DNA of 64,000 bases from UBA5336 sp964415675 (GTDB taxonomy: Bacteria; Pseudomonadota; Alphaproteobacteria; Caulobacterales; Hyphomonadaceae). Made by a program: the position numbers and the translations under genes. Where the stretch lies: the NCBI GenBank assembly GCA_964415675.1, contig CAYQBG010000009.1, positions 62,001 to 126,000 on the forward strand. The letters run 5' to 3'. Positions 17,769 to 26,595 of the stretch are shown one piece after another (the stretch's first letter is position 1; each line of letters starts with the position of its first letter). A model generated the notes under the pieces. It had not been told where the DNA came from. It worked only from the letters and a program-made list of their open reading frames with translations, and did not search any database.

Positions 17769-19625
17769 ATGGCCGATGGAGAGGGCCTGCCGCCATTTCG
17801 TCCGTTGCCCCAAAAGGGGCCGGACATTGAGACTGTACGGAAAGCAGACGGCACGGTCTATCTAACGCCGAGGCAGGCACCGGGCGAGCGACCGCGCACC
17901 ATTCCCCACTGTCTTGACGCGCGCGCTGGCGAGCATCCCGCGCGCCCCTTTCTCAAACAGCGCGATCCGGAGACCGACCATTGGATCGAAGTGAGCTACG
18001 GCGAGGCGAAAACCATCACTGACAGCCTCGCCCAGGCCTTTGTCGAAATGGGCGCGGGACCGGATGCGCCTGTCATGATCCTGTCGGGCAATTCGATTGC
18101 CTCGGCCATGGTGATCCTGGCGGCGCAGAAAATGGGTGCCCCGGCCGCGCCGATCTCGGTTCCCTATTCGCTGATGTCGAGTGATTTCGCCAAGCTGAAA
18201 CACTGTGTTTCTGCCGTGAAGCCTAAAGTGATCTTCGCCGAACAGCTCGAACCTTTCCGACCGGCGCTCGACGCGCTGGACCTGACCGGCATCACCGTCT
18301 TTACGTGCAATGGTGCGGACGCCGCAGTGAAGGACTATGCTGATTTCATCCGAACGCCAGTGACGCCCGCCGTTGCGGCCGCGATGGACGCACTCACCGA
18401 TGCCTCAGTCGGCAAATACCTCTTCACCTCCGGCTCTACCGGGATGCCGAAACCGGTGCCGACCACGCAAGGCGCCATGTGCTCCATGATCGCCGGGCAG
18501 GAAGGTCTGCGCGATGATTCCCGCGATCCCGACTTCGCCCCTGACGAAATCCCCGAGGTGCTCGACTGGCTGCCCTGGAACCATATTTCCGGCTCGAATG
18601 TGAACTTCAACGGCGCTGTCTGGAATGGCGCCACCTTCTGGATCGATGACGGCAAGCCTACCCCGGCCCTGTTCAACAGGACGATCCGCAACCTGCGCGA
18701 GGTCTCCCCGCAGACATTCGGCACCGCGCCGATTGCCCTGTCGATGCTCGCCGATGCGATGGAGGAGGATGACACGCTGCGGCAGGCCTTCTTCAAACGC
18801 ATGAAAAGCATCGGCTATGGCGGTGCCACCCTGTCGGACGATCTTTATGGACGACTGCAGGCGCTCGCCATTGCCGAGACCGGCAAGCGCATACCCATCA
18901 TCACCATGTATGGCGCTACAGAGACGCAAGGAATCACGGTGGTGCACTGGATTGTCGAGCGAGTCGGCCTGATCGGCCTGCCGCTGCCGGGCATGACGCT
19001 GAAGCTGGTGCCAAACGGCAACAAGCTGGAAGTGCGCATCAAGGGCCCTTCGGTCATGCCGGGCTATCTCGACATGCCTGAGAAGAATGCCGAAGTCTTC
19101 GATGAGGAAGGGTTCTACTGCCTTGGCGACGCGGCAAAATTCGTCGATCCGGACGCGCCGGAAAAGGGCATCATCTTCGATGGCCGCGTTGGCGAGGATT
19201 TCAAGCTCTCAAGCGGCACCTGGGTCAGTGTCGGCACTTTGCGGCCCGACCTCGTTGCGGCCTGTTCGCCGCTGATTTTCGACGCGGTCATTGCCGGCCA
19301 GGACAAGGACTATATCGCCGCCCTTGTCTGGCCGGCCCAGGCCGTGTTCGAACATTATGTCCAGGAAGCGGGCGGGGATATCCAGGCAGCCATGATGCGC
19401 CTTTATGGCGAGCTGACCGAGAAGATCCGCGCCTTCAACGCCGCAGAGCCGGGTTCCTCGCGCCGGATCGGCCGTTTTGTCGTCATGACGGACCCGCCCT
19501 CCATTGATGCCGGTGAGATTACCGACAAGGGCTATGTAAACCAGCGCGCGGTGATCGATGCGCGCGCCCATCTGGTCGGAGCGCTCTATGGCGAACCGCC
19601 GGGGGACGACGTGGCGATCGTCTGA
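17769..19625 (+). CDS. AMP-dependent acyl-CoA ligase, feruloyl-CoA synthase-like
   Basis: 618 residues. An adenylate-forming enzyme with the P-loop-like LFTSGSTGMPKPV (about 220-232), the ATP-binding YGATETQG (about 380-387) and an adenylation-type C-terminal domain with DGRVGEDFKLSSGTW. Overall it resembles bacterial feruloyl-CoA synthases, which activate hydroxycinnamic acids in lignin-aromatic breakdown. No enoyl-CoA hydratase or vanillin dehydrogenase lies nearby, so the substrate may be another aryl or fatty acid. GGGAGG lies just upstream. It follows mcd by 130 bases on the same strand. Confidence 0.8.
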   Translation: MADGEGLPPFRPLPQKGPDIETVRKADGTVYLTPRQAPGERPRTIPHCLDARAGEHPARPFLKQRDPETDHWIEVSYGEAKTITDSLAQAFVEMGAGPDAPVMILSGNSIASAMVILAAQKMGAPAAPISVPYSLMSSDFAKLKHCVSAVKPKVIFAEQLEPFRPALDALDLTGITVFTCNGADAAVKDYADFIRTPVTPAVAAAMDALTDASVGKYLFTSGSTGMPKPVPTTQGAMCSMIAGQEGLRDDSRDPDFAPDEIPEVLDWLPWNHISGSNVNFNGAVWNGATFWIDDGKPTPALFNRTIRNLREVSPQTFGTAPIALSMLADAMEEDDTLRQAFFKRMKSIGYGGATLSDDLYGRLQALAIAETGKRIPIITMYGATETQGITVVHWIVERVGLIGLPLPGMTLKLVPNGNKLEVRIKGPSVMPGYLDMPEKNAEVFDEEGFYCLGDAAKFVDPDAPEKGIIFDGRVGEDFKLSSGTWVSVGTLRPDLVAACSPLIFDAVIAGQDKDYIAALVWPAQAVFEHYVQEAGGDIQAAMMRLYGELTEKIRAFNAAEPGSSRRIGRFVVMTDPPSIDAGEITDKGYVNQRAVIDARAHLVGALYGEPPGDDVAIV

Positions 19626-19699
19626 ACGGCGTAACCCTTTTTCAGCGCTTTTATGGCAGGCTTGGCAGCGGTGATTTCACGTTCCGGAGCCGACCTGAC

Positions 19700-20578
19700 A
19701 TGTATGACGCGCGCAATTCGACCGGCGGCAACTCCAATCTGGTCTTCGGCCTGGTCACGCTGGCGGTTGTCGGCGGAGCGTTTCTCGCAGTCTGGAAGGG
19801 CCCGGACCTGATCGGGGGCGCCAGTTCAGCCTCACCAGCCCCGCAGGTCGCTGCATCGATCTCGGCGCCTGACGGTGTCAGCGCCATTGCCATCTCGCCG
19901 GAAGAAAAACGGTTTCTCGCCGTGATCTCGCGCCTGTCGCCGGACACTTATCGCGATCTTGCCCTTCGCCTGCCCTCGGTCGGCAATGACCATCTGGAGC
20001 GGATGGAGGTCATGTTCGTGGCCGCCTATCCAGTTCTCATTGAAAACGCCGACTATCTCGGCCGGGTCTCAGTGCAGGATATCGACCGGCTGACCGACAC
20101 CACGATCCGGGAGCTTGGGTCATTCCAGCGCTCGGGCACGAAATGGTGCAAGGGTAGCTTCCTCGCTCAATTCGAAGGCAAGTCACCAACACAGGCCGCC
20201 AATATGGTCTACAAGAACGGCCTGACCCATGATGTGGCGGCCCCGATCGCGCTGGCCATCAACTCAGAATTTTATGAGATGATCGAACGGGCAAAGAAGA
20301 ACCCGACCCGTCATGGCAAGGTCACCCCCTCCGACGAACAGGCCCTTCAGGCCATGGTGATGTCGCTGATGGCCGACCCTTCCGTGATGAAGGCGATGAT
20401 GGCCGGCGGGGACGAAAAGGAAGCGCTCAAGCGGCTGGATGTCTGTTCCATCGGCGCGACGGCGCTGAAAAGCTTCCGACGCCTGCCGGGCGCCACCAAG
20501 GGCAGGGCCTGGGCGGCCATGTTCGACCATCCCGACTTCAAGCGCGCCCTTCGGGATGCCGAACGCCGGCTCTATTAG
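19700..20578 (+). CDS. Hypothetical protein with one N-terminal membrane segment
   Basis: 292 residues, not recognised. A single transmembrane segment (about 13-34, LVFGLVTLAVVGGAFLAVW) is followed by an alanine/serine-rich linker and a helical domain of about 220 residues with two cysteines (in KWCKGSF and DVCSIG). It is probably periplasmic. CGGAG lies upstream of the ATG. It begins 74 bases after the ligase gene but there is no clear functional link. Confidence 0.7.
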   Translation: MYDARNSTGGNSNLVFGLVTLAVVGGAFLAVWKGPDLIGGASSASPAPQVAASISAPDGVSAIAISPEEKRFLAVISRLSPDTYRDLALRLPSVGNDHLERMEVMFVAAYPVLIENADYLGRVSVQDIDRLTDTTIRELGSFQRSGTKWCKGSFLAQFEGKSPTQAANMVYKNGLTHDVAAPIALAINSEFYEMIERAKKNPTRHGKVTPSDEQALQAMVMSLMADPSVMKAMMAGGDEKEALKRLDVCSIGATALKSFRRLPGATKGRAWAAMFDHPDFKRALRDAERRLY

Positions 20579-20722
20579 GCGGCGGCAGCGCATCTTCGGC
20601 CATGGTCAACGAAATCGTAAGCCAGACGCGATAGTCTCGGGGCAATTCGAAAGAAAGAGCGAAAGTCTTCGCCGGCAATACTGGCTCCGTATGGGGTCTG
20701 GGTAAGTGTAGGAGTGTCCCGG

Positions 20723-22093
20723 ATGGAACGCAGTGTTCCGGTTTGGCTGTTCAAACTGGTGGTGCTGTCAGGCACCGTTGGAAGCATTGTACTGGCCGCG
20801 CTGGTCCGCTCGGCTGCCAGCCATCCGGCCCCGGACGGGCCACTGGAACGCCTGGCCATGTCTGTCGCCGGAATGCCGGGCCTCGTGCGCCAGTCTCTCA
20901 AACAGACCACCGCACTGGTTTCCGAGGATGATCGCTACGACATGCTGACCGTACCGTTCGATGGCGATCTTGACGATTCCGGCTTTATACCCGTTCCGGC
21001 ATCTGACGGCATCGGTCTTGAAGGGCTCGTGATGCGTGTCGACCGCGAGGCGGCCCGGCCGGGCTGGCGCATGCTCGCCGGCGCGTTCGAGCTTCACGGC
21101 AAGGTGCGCAATGCCGCGCTGCTGATCTCGCCCGGTTTCGAGGTCGTCCATGCGTGGCCGCTGACCGAACAGAAAACCGATGGCAAGTCGCCCCAGCCGC
21201 CCTACCGCAAATTCGTTCACGGGATCGAGATGCTGGACGATGCCAGCCTGATTTTCACCTATGACAATTCTGTTTCGCTCCAACGCATCGATGTCTGCGC
21301 ACGCCAGGTCTGGGCGCAGGGCGGGAACTTTCACCATTCCGTCACCCTCGACGCCGCCGGCGAGACGGTCTGGACCTTCGGAGACTATGACCTGTTCAAG
21401 CAGGTCGATGTCGAAACCGGCGAGACTGTGCGAGAATTCACTGCCCGCGACATCATCGCCGCCAATCCGGATATCGACCCGTTCGGCGCCCGCATGAAAC
21501 ATGAAGACCGCCCCAATAAGAATCCGCGAATTGACCCCGGCGAATGGATGGACGACCCCCTCCATTTCAATGATGTTGATCCGCTTCCCGCCGCGCTTGC
21601 TCCGGCCTTCCCGCAATTCGAGCCGGGCGACCTGCTGGTCAGTGCACGCACGCTGAACATGGTGTTCGTGGTCGATCCTGATACGCTGGAGATGAAATGG
21701 TGGCGCTCGGGCGCGACCATGCGCCAGCACGACCCCGAATGGATGGCGAACGGCGAAATCCTCATCTATGACAACCGGATGGGCCGCGGGCGCAGCGATC
21801 TCGTCGCGATTGATCCGCAAACCTATGACAAGCGAGTCGTCTTTGATGGCGATGTGAACGGCTTTTACTCGCGTATTCGCGGAAAGGTGGAGCCGCTTGA
21901 TGCGGGCCACCTGCTGGTGACCAGCCCGCAACAGGGCCGCGTTTTCGAACTTGATGCCGATGGTGAGACCGTTGCGGAATTCCTCAACCGCAAGCCCGGC
22001 AGCGACACTCACAATTACGTCCTGTCCGAGATGACCTGGATCCCCCAAGCCAACTTCGAATGGAGAGACAACCCATGCGCACCCAACAGCTGA
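20723..22093 (+). CDS. Arylsulfotransferase (ASST)-family protein
   Basis: 456 residues. An N-terminal membrane segment (about 5-25) is followed by a beta-propeller-like domain. The core FHHSVTLDAAGETVWTFGDY (about 195-215) carries the histidine region typical of PAPS-independent aryl sulfotransferases. Further blades contain WWRSGATMRQHDPEW and ILIYDNRMGRGRSD. Such enzymes move sulfate from one phenolic ester to another in the periplasm; in this branch activity is inferred, not shown. AGGAG 9 bases before the ATG at 20723 decides the start. It is the first gene of a four-gene overlapping operon that ends with a sulfotransferase. Confidence 0.75.
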   Translation: MERSVPVWLFKLVVLSGTVGSIVLAALVRSAASHPAPDGPLERLAMSVAGMPGLVRQSLKQTTALVSEDDRYDMLTVPFDGDLDDSGFIPVPASDGIGLEGLVMRVDREAARPGWRMLAGAFELHGKVRNAALLISPGFEVVHAWPLTEQKTDGKSPQPPYRKFVHGIEMLDDASLIFTYDNSVSLQRIDVCARQVWAQGGNFHHSVTLDAAGETVWTFGDYDLFKQVDVETGETVREFTARDIIAANPDIDPFGARMKHEDRPNKNPRIDPGEWMDDPLHFNDVDPLPAALAPAFPQFEPGDLLVSARTLNMVFVVDPDTLEMKWWRSGATMRQHDPEWMANGEILIYDNRMGRGRSDLVAIDPQTYDKRVVFDGDVNGFYSRIRGKVEPLDAGHLLVTSPQQGRVFELDADGETVAEFLNRKPGSDTHNYVLSEMTWIPQANFEWRDNPCAPNS

Positions 22094-22308
22094 TCATTCT
22101 GGCAGCCACCATGCCAGTCCTCGCCGCCGCGCCGGCCCATGCCTATATTGGCCCCGGACTCGGTGCCGGCACGGTTGCCGTCGTGCTCGGCGTGCTCGGC
22201 TCGATCCTGCTCGCCTTCGCCTCGCTGATCTGGTACCCGGCCAAGCGCCTGATCCGCCGCTTCAATGCAAAGCAGGCAACCGCCGACGCCGACACCGGCG
22301 AAGCATGA
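22075..22308 (+). CDS. Small membrane protein of the sulfation operon
   Basis: 77 residues. A signal peptide-like start (to about AAPAHA) is followed by a glycine-rich YIGPGLGAGTVAVVLGVLG segment that continues into a second hydrophobic stretch, and by a basic tail (KRLIRR). It starts inside the 3' end of the ASST-like gene; the upstream GGAGAG lies within that gene. It overlaps the next gene by four bases (ATGA). Function unknown; its position suggests a structural or membrane-anchoring partner. Confidence 0.72.
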   Translation: MRTQQLIILAATMPVLAAAPAHAYIGPGLGAGTVAVVLGVLGSILLAFASLIWYPAKRLIRRFNAKQATADADTGEA

Positions 22309-22682
22309 TTGCCTTGCTTTCAGCGCTCCTGTGTCTTGCACTGGTCGAGACCGCCTTGCGTCTGCCATTCGGGCAGGCGCTATCGGGCGCGGTACGGACC
22401 GGTGAGCGTGCCCGGCGCGTGCTCGCCTCGCGGCGCATTTCCGAGCACTGGAAGGAAAAAGCCATCGGCGCCTATGCCGGTCGCCTGATGGGCACAACAT
22501 TCGCCCTCGCCGCCATGATTGCCGGACTGGCTGGCGGCTTTATCGCAGGCGCCTATGCGGTCGATACAATGAAAGCGGGGACATTCGGTTTTCTGCTCGC
22601 CTGGCCCGGCATCATCTATTGCACGGCCATTGCCAGCGCCTGGCTGATCGCGCGCCGGCGGAAGTCGCATGCAGGCCTATAG
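22305..22682 (+). CDS. Small polytopic membrane protein of the sulfation operon
   Basis: 125 residues with about three hydrophobic segments (1-18, 62-85, 95-115) and a basic C-terminus. Not recognised. It is linked by overlaps on both sides: ATGA with the preceding gene and 14 bases with the sulfotransferase gene. That predicts strict co-expression. Confidence 0.7.
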   Translation: MIALLSALLCLALVETALRLPFGQALSGAVRTGERARRVLASRRISEHWKEKAIGAYAGRLMGTTFALAAMIAGLAGGFIAGAYAVDTMKAGTFGFLLAWPGIIYCTAIASAWLIARRRKSHAGL

Positions 22683-23772
22683 TTTTCTCGACCGGCTCGC
22701 ACACCGTCTCGCGCTGAAACTGACGCCCGTGGCTGAGATGAGTTTCGACATGGACCAGGCCCGTGCCGGGCCGCCGCCTCAAGGCCTGCGCGAGGCGCAC
22801 CATGTCTATGTGGCCGGACTGGCGCGCGCAGGGACGACCGTCCTGATGCGCCGTTTCCATGCCAGTGGGCAATTCCGGTCGCTGACCTATCGGGACATGC
22901 CCTTCGTGCTGGCACCAAATTTGTGGAAATCGCTCACCGCCCGTTCGAGCCGTGACATTGAAGCGGGCGAGCGCGCGCATGGAGACCAGCTTGTCGTGGA
23001 TGCCGACAGTCCCGAAAGCCTGGAAGAAGTATTCTGGCGGGTCTTCGACGCCCGGCGCTACATCGCGGCTGATCATCTTGGCCCCCACGCGCCACCAGCA
23101 GACCTGCGCGAAAAGTATCTGCGCTATGTCGGCGCGATACTGGCCTCGGGAGATAGCGGCCAGACGCGCTACCTGTCCAAGAACAATAACAATATCCTGC
23201 GGCTTCGTGCGATCCGGCGTGTCTTTCCGGACGCGCTCTTGCTGGTACCGTTCCGCCATCCGCTGGACCATGCCGGCTCGCTCCTGCGCCAGCACAGCCA
23301 TTTCAGCAAACTGCATGAAGGCGACCGGTTCGCACGCGATTACATGACCTGGCTGGTGCACCACGAATTTGGTGGCGACCACCGCCCGTTCCGGTTTGCC
23401 GGCGGGGATTCCGCACAGCCGAACGATACCGGCAGCCTCGACTATTGGCTGGACCTTTGGATTGCCACCTATCGCTGGCTCCTCGACACTGCACCGGACG
23501 ACACGGTCTTTGTCGGTTACGAGCAGCTTTGCAGCGATGCGTCTGTCTGGAACGGCCTTGCGCGCCTTGCCGCGATTGATCCGGACATCAGCGCCGACGG
23601 TGGCTTTACGTTCAGTCAGGCGAGGCGGCCATCCAGCCTGCCAGACAGCGCCCGCCTGAATGAAGCAGAAGCGCTCTACGGCGCTCTGGAGGAACGCGCG
23701 CGCGGTTCCTTGAGGGCCGCCATTGACCGCCCTGACAGCAACGCCTCCCAGCGGCTGTCCATCGCCAGCTGA
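22669..23772 (+). CDS. PAPS-dependent sulfotransferase family protein
   Basis: 367 residues. The 5'-phosphosulfate-binding loop is GLARAGTTVLMRRF (about 50-63) and the 3'-phosphate-binding region is VPFRHPLDHAGSLLRQ (near 190-206). Both are hallmark PAPS-binding elements of the cytosolic/Golgi-type fold. It would sulfate a hydroxyl or amine on an unknown acceptor such as a glycan, lipid or phenol. It is the last gene of the overlapping four-gene operon. Its 3' end overlaps the 3' end of the convergent mltA by 97 bases. Confidence 0.82.
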   Translation: MQAYSFLDRLAHRLALKLTPVAEMSFDMDQARAGPPPQGLREAHHVYVAGLARAGTTVLMRRFHASGQFRSLTYRDMPFVLAPNLWKSLTARSSRDIEAGERAHGDQLVVDADSPESLEEVFWRVFDARRYIAADHLGPHAPPADLREKYLRYVGAILASGDSGQTRYLSKNNNNILRLRAIRRVFPDALLLVPFRHPLDHAGSLLRQHSHFSKLHEGDRFARDYMTWLVHHEFGGDHRPFRFAGGDSAQPNDTGSLDYWLDLWIATYRWLLDTAPDDTVFVGYEQLCSDASVWNGLARLAAIDPDISADGGFTFSQARRPSSLPDSARLNEAEALYGALEERARGSLRAAIDRPDSNASQRLSIAS

Positions 23773-24947
23773 TCGAGCTGGCCCGCCAGTGCGCGCGGCA
23801 GCAGGACCCACATCCGGCCGGGCGCATTCATCGTCCCGGCCTGCGCACCAGCCTCAGGGCCGGTGCCAAAATAGATGTCGCCGCGCGCTGCGCCCTGTAT
23901 AGCACCGCCCGTGTCTTGTGAAACAAGCAGGCCTGACCAGTCGCCGCCCAGGCCCGGCGCGGTCGTCGACACGATATAAGGCACTCCATAAGCATGCAGG
24001 CGGTGATCGACCGCCATAGAGCCGAGCGGCACAAGCGGCAGGCCGGCTGCCCCTTCCGGGCCAAGTGACGGATCGCCGATGGGCCGACGCTCGAAGAAGA
24101 CATAGCGCGGGTTGGCATTCATCGCAGCGCGGCGCTCTTCAGGGCTGACCCGGTCCATCCAGGCGCGAATCCCCTGCATCGACGCTTCGCCGCGCGAAAT
24201 CTCCCCCTGCGCGATCAGCCAGTTGGCGGTCGAGCGGAACGGATGGCCATTATTGGCGTGATAGACGGCCCGGAAACTACGGCCATCGCGAAATTCGAGA
24301 CGTCCGGAGCCCTGAATCTGAAGGAAGAACACATCGGCCGGGTGGGCATAGGCGATCGGGATTGGCGTGATCTCAGCGCGCGGCGGATAGGGTCGCAGCC
24401 TTCCGTCGGCCTGACGCTGCATCACGTCGCCACTCAGTTCGACCATATCCGGCGGGGGGCCGGGAACGGGCGCGGTGAAGGGCGGCTCGGGGCGGGTGCG
24501 GGCCTCAAATGTGGGTTCGAAATAGCCGGTGAATCGCGAGGCGCCGTCTTCGCTCAGCACTTCGACTGGAAGGAACAGAGTCTCGATGATCAGGCGGGCA
24601 CTTTCGACATCGGCCGCGTTTTCCATAGCCGCGCAGGCCGGCTGCCAGTCCGAAACCCGTCCCGCCCAGATCGCGCTGGCCGACAACCATTCATCCGGCT
24701 CGCGCACGGCAACATCGTCACACGAACGACGCAAAGCCTCCAGGCCCTGCGCTGTTTCTGCCCGCTGCCAGGCATCAAGCCCGGCAAAGGCGTCTGGCAC
24801 CGGGGGCACGGCCAGTCTTGGCACCCGCAGCGGCGCCTCTTCCGACACAGGCGGGGGCGGCGGCGCGTGCGGCACCGGCGAACTCGCACAAGACGCGAGA
24901 AGAAACGGCAGGCACAGGCCGAGGCATCTGCGAATCGAAACCATCAA
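23676..24947 (-). CDS. mltA: Membrane-bound lytic murein transglycosylase A
   Basis: Outer-membrane lipoprotein that cleaves peptidoglycan to 1,6-anhydromuropeptides. 423 residues. The lipobox is LLASC (Cys near 20), then a proline-rich linker, the MltA domain (FTGYFEPTFEA, FFLQIQGSGRL) and the 3D domain with SQDTGGAIQGAARGDIYFG, where the catalytic aspartate of the family lies. The 30-40 C-terminal residues beyond the fold are read through the sulfotransferase 3' end. Its position near the Tim44-like gene and secB is common in Alphaproteobacteria. Confidence 0.92.
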   Translation of the reverse strand: MMVSIRRCLGLCLPFLLASCASSPVPHAPPPPPVSEEAPLRVPRLAVPPVPDAFAGLDAWQRAETAQGLEALRRSCDDVAVREPDEWLSASAIWAGRVSDWQPACAAMENAADVESARLIIETLFLPVEVLSEDGASRFTGYFEPTFEARTRPEPPFTAPVPGPPPDMVELSGDVMQRQADGRLRPYPPRAEITPIPIAYAHPADVFFLQIQGSGRLEFRDGRSFRAVYHANNGHPFRSTANWLIAQGEISRGEASMQGIRAWMDRVSPEERRAAMNANPRYVFFERRPIGDPSLGPEGAAGLPLVPLGSMAVDHRLHAYGVPYIVSTTAPGLGGDWSGLLVSQDTGGAIQGAARGDIYFGTGPEAGAQAGTMNAPGRMWVLLPRALAGQLDQLAMDSRWEALLSGRSMAALKEPRARSSRAP

Positions 24948-24992
24948 TCCTGAATAACGGCTCGCGCGATCAGGGAAAGTTACAAACTGCTA

Positions 24993-25598
24993 TCAGGCCG
25001 CGCTGTCCACATCGTCGAGCAGCCAGTTGGGATCACCCGATGTCACATCGCGCTTGAAGGTCCAGCTCTCGTCCGCGTCGCGGGTGCGTTCACCATCGCC
25101 AAGTTCGGAACGGTAGCGCACGATGACCCGGGCGATGCTTCCGTCAAGCTCGGCGTCCTCGATCTCGGCACTCTTGACACGCAGGAGTTGCCAGGGCTGG
25201 GCGCCGCTGGTTTCACGTTCGGCCAGGGCGCGGTCCCAGGCCTCATACACGTCATCATCAAGCAATGGGCGCAGCGCCGCGCGGTCACCGTCTGCAAAGG
25301 CCTGCACGATCATTTCATAGGCCGAACGCGCCCCGCGCAGGAACTCGCCCGGCCGAAAAGTATTGTCCGCCGTGTGGATGGCTTCAAGCCCGCCGGCGCC
25401 GGGGCCGGTAAAATACGGCTCCGGTTCAACGGGCGCCGGGGCATCAGCAGCATCAGGCGGCTGCGCCGTGCGCTCACGCATCTGTCCGGGTGAGGGGCGC
25501 TGTCGACCGTCCGGCGGGCCGTCATCGCGCCCGAGCGCGACATAGAGCCGGGAGAGAACGAACAAGGCGATGGCCGCGAGAATGAGTATTTCGATCAT
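24993..25598 (-). CDS. timA: Tim44/TimA-like inner-membrane-anchored protein
   Basis: 201 residues. An N-terminal hydrophobic anchor (1-22), a proline/acid-rich linker (25-65) and a Tim44-like domain (about 70-200: FRPGEFLRGARSAYEMIVQAF, DESWTFKRD, PNWLLDDVDS). Mitochondrial Tim44 tethers Hsp70 to the import channel; the bacterial homologue is membrane-associated with an unresolved role. It is divergent from secB and upstream of mltA, a conserved alphaproteobacterial neighbourhood. Confidence 0.85.
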   Translation of the reverse strand: MIEILILAAIALFVLSRLYVALGRDDGPPDGRQRPSPGQMRERTAQPPDAADAPAPVEPEPYFTGPGAGGLEAIHTADNTFRPGEFLRGARSAYEMIVQAFADGDRAALRPLLDDDVYEAWDRALAERETSGAQPWQLLRVKSAEIEDAELDGSIARVIVRYRSELGDGERTRDADESWTFKRDVTSGDPNWLLDDVDSAA

Positions 25599-25724
25599 GG
25601 AATCCGGAATGCTGCGGTCTGTCTGTTATAAACACATAAGGCGTGCGGCCTAGCAGCGCCAGTGGCCGTTGCGAAGCTGATTCTCCCATGGTAGCCGCTC
25701 GACCAAGCCGTCAAGCGAGGACAC

Positions 25725-26240
25725 ATGAGCGATACTAGCGCAACTGGGGGGCCAGGCTCGGCCCAGCCCCCTCAGCAGCCCACCGGTTCAGGCCCGCAAT
25801 TGCGCGCCCTCAGCCAGTATGTGAAGGACCTGTCCTTCGAGAATCCCGGCAACCGGAGTTCCGACGGTCGCCCGAATATCGATCTCGGCATCGATGTCAG
25901 CGCCACGCCGCATGAACAGGGCGGCGGCATTTATGAGATCAGCCTGAAACTCAATGCCAAGGCGCACACGGAAGATTCGACGCTTTTTCTGATCGAACTC
26001 GATTATGGTGGGCTGTTTCAGTGCGTCGATATGACCGAAGATGAAACCGAGGCCTCGCTCCTGATCGAGTGTCCCCGCCTGCTCTTCCCCTTTGCGCGCC
26101 GGCTCATCGCAGATGTAACGCGCGAGGGCGGCTTTCCGCCGCTGCTGATTGACCCGGTCGATTTTGTGCAGCTGTATCGCCAGCAGAAACAGCAGGAAAG
26201 CCAGGGCGCGGTCGCACCGCCCCCGCCCCCGCAGGCCTGA
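25725..26240 (+). CDS. secB: Protein-export chaperone SecB
   Basis: Cytoplasmic tetrameric chaperone that keeps preproteins unfolded and delivers them to SecA. 171 residues, with an extended Gln/Pro-rich N-terminus (1-25) before the conserved core (YVKDLSFENPG, YEISLKLNAKA, LLIECPRLLFPFARR, GGFPPLLIDPVDF). It ends in a short proline-rich tail. Divergent from timA. Confidence 0.95.
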   Translation: MSDTSATGGPGSAQPPQQPTGSGPQLRALSQYVKDLSFENPGNRSSDGRPNIDLGIDVSATPHEQGGGIYEISLKLNAKAHTEDSTLFLIELDYGGLFQCVDMTEDETEASLLIECPRLLFPFARRLIADVTREGGFPPLLIDPVDFVQLYRQQKQQESQGAVAPPPPPQA

Positions 26241-26363
26241 CCTCCCGAAACGGGCAGCACTCGCTCCCGGTCATGCCCCTACCAAACACATTGCAGGGCG
26301 TGCGGTTTCCCCGCGCGCCGGCAACCTGTACGCTTCCCCCGATATAACGACAAAGGAGACCTC

Positions 26364-26576
26364 ATGGAGCGCGAAGAAACTCTGCGGCTCGAAGCCTATC
26401 TCAAGGAAAAACTCAATCCGGGCATACGGCTAATGGCCCGCGACAAGACCGATGACAGTGTCGAAGTTTATCTCGGCGCCGAATTCATCGCTGTCGTCTA
26501 CAAGGATGTTGATGAAGGCGAAACCAGCTACCAGTTCCAGATGACGGTCCTGACAGAGGACCTGACGGGCGCCTGA
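26364..26576 (+). CDS. DUF3126 family protein
   Basis: 70 residues matching the small alphaproteobacterial family DUF3126 (LEAYLKEKLNP, VEVYLGAEFIAVVYKDVDEGE, SYQFQMTVL). It is cytoplasmic with no membrane segment. The role is unknown; the family is often near secB. AAAGGAG lies upstream of the ATG. Confidence 0.8.
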   Translation: MEREETLRLEAYLKEKLNPGIRLMARDKTDDSVEVYLGAEFIAVVYKDVDEGETSYQFQMTVLTEDLTGA

Positions 26577-26595
26577 CCGGCGGCTCGCCTGCGCC

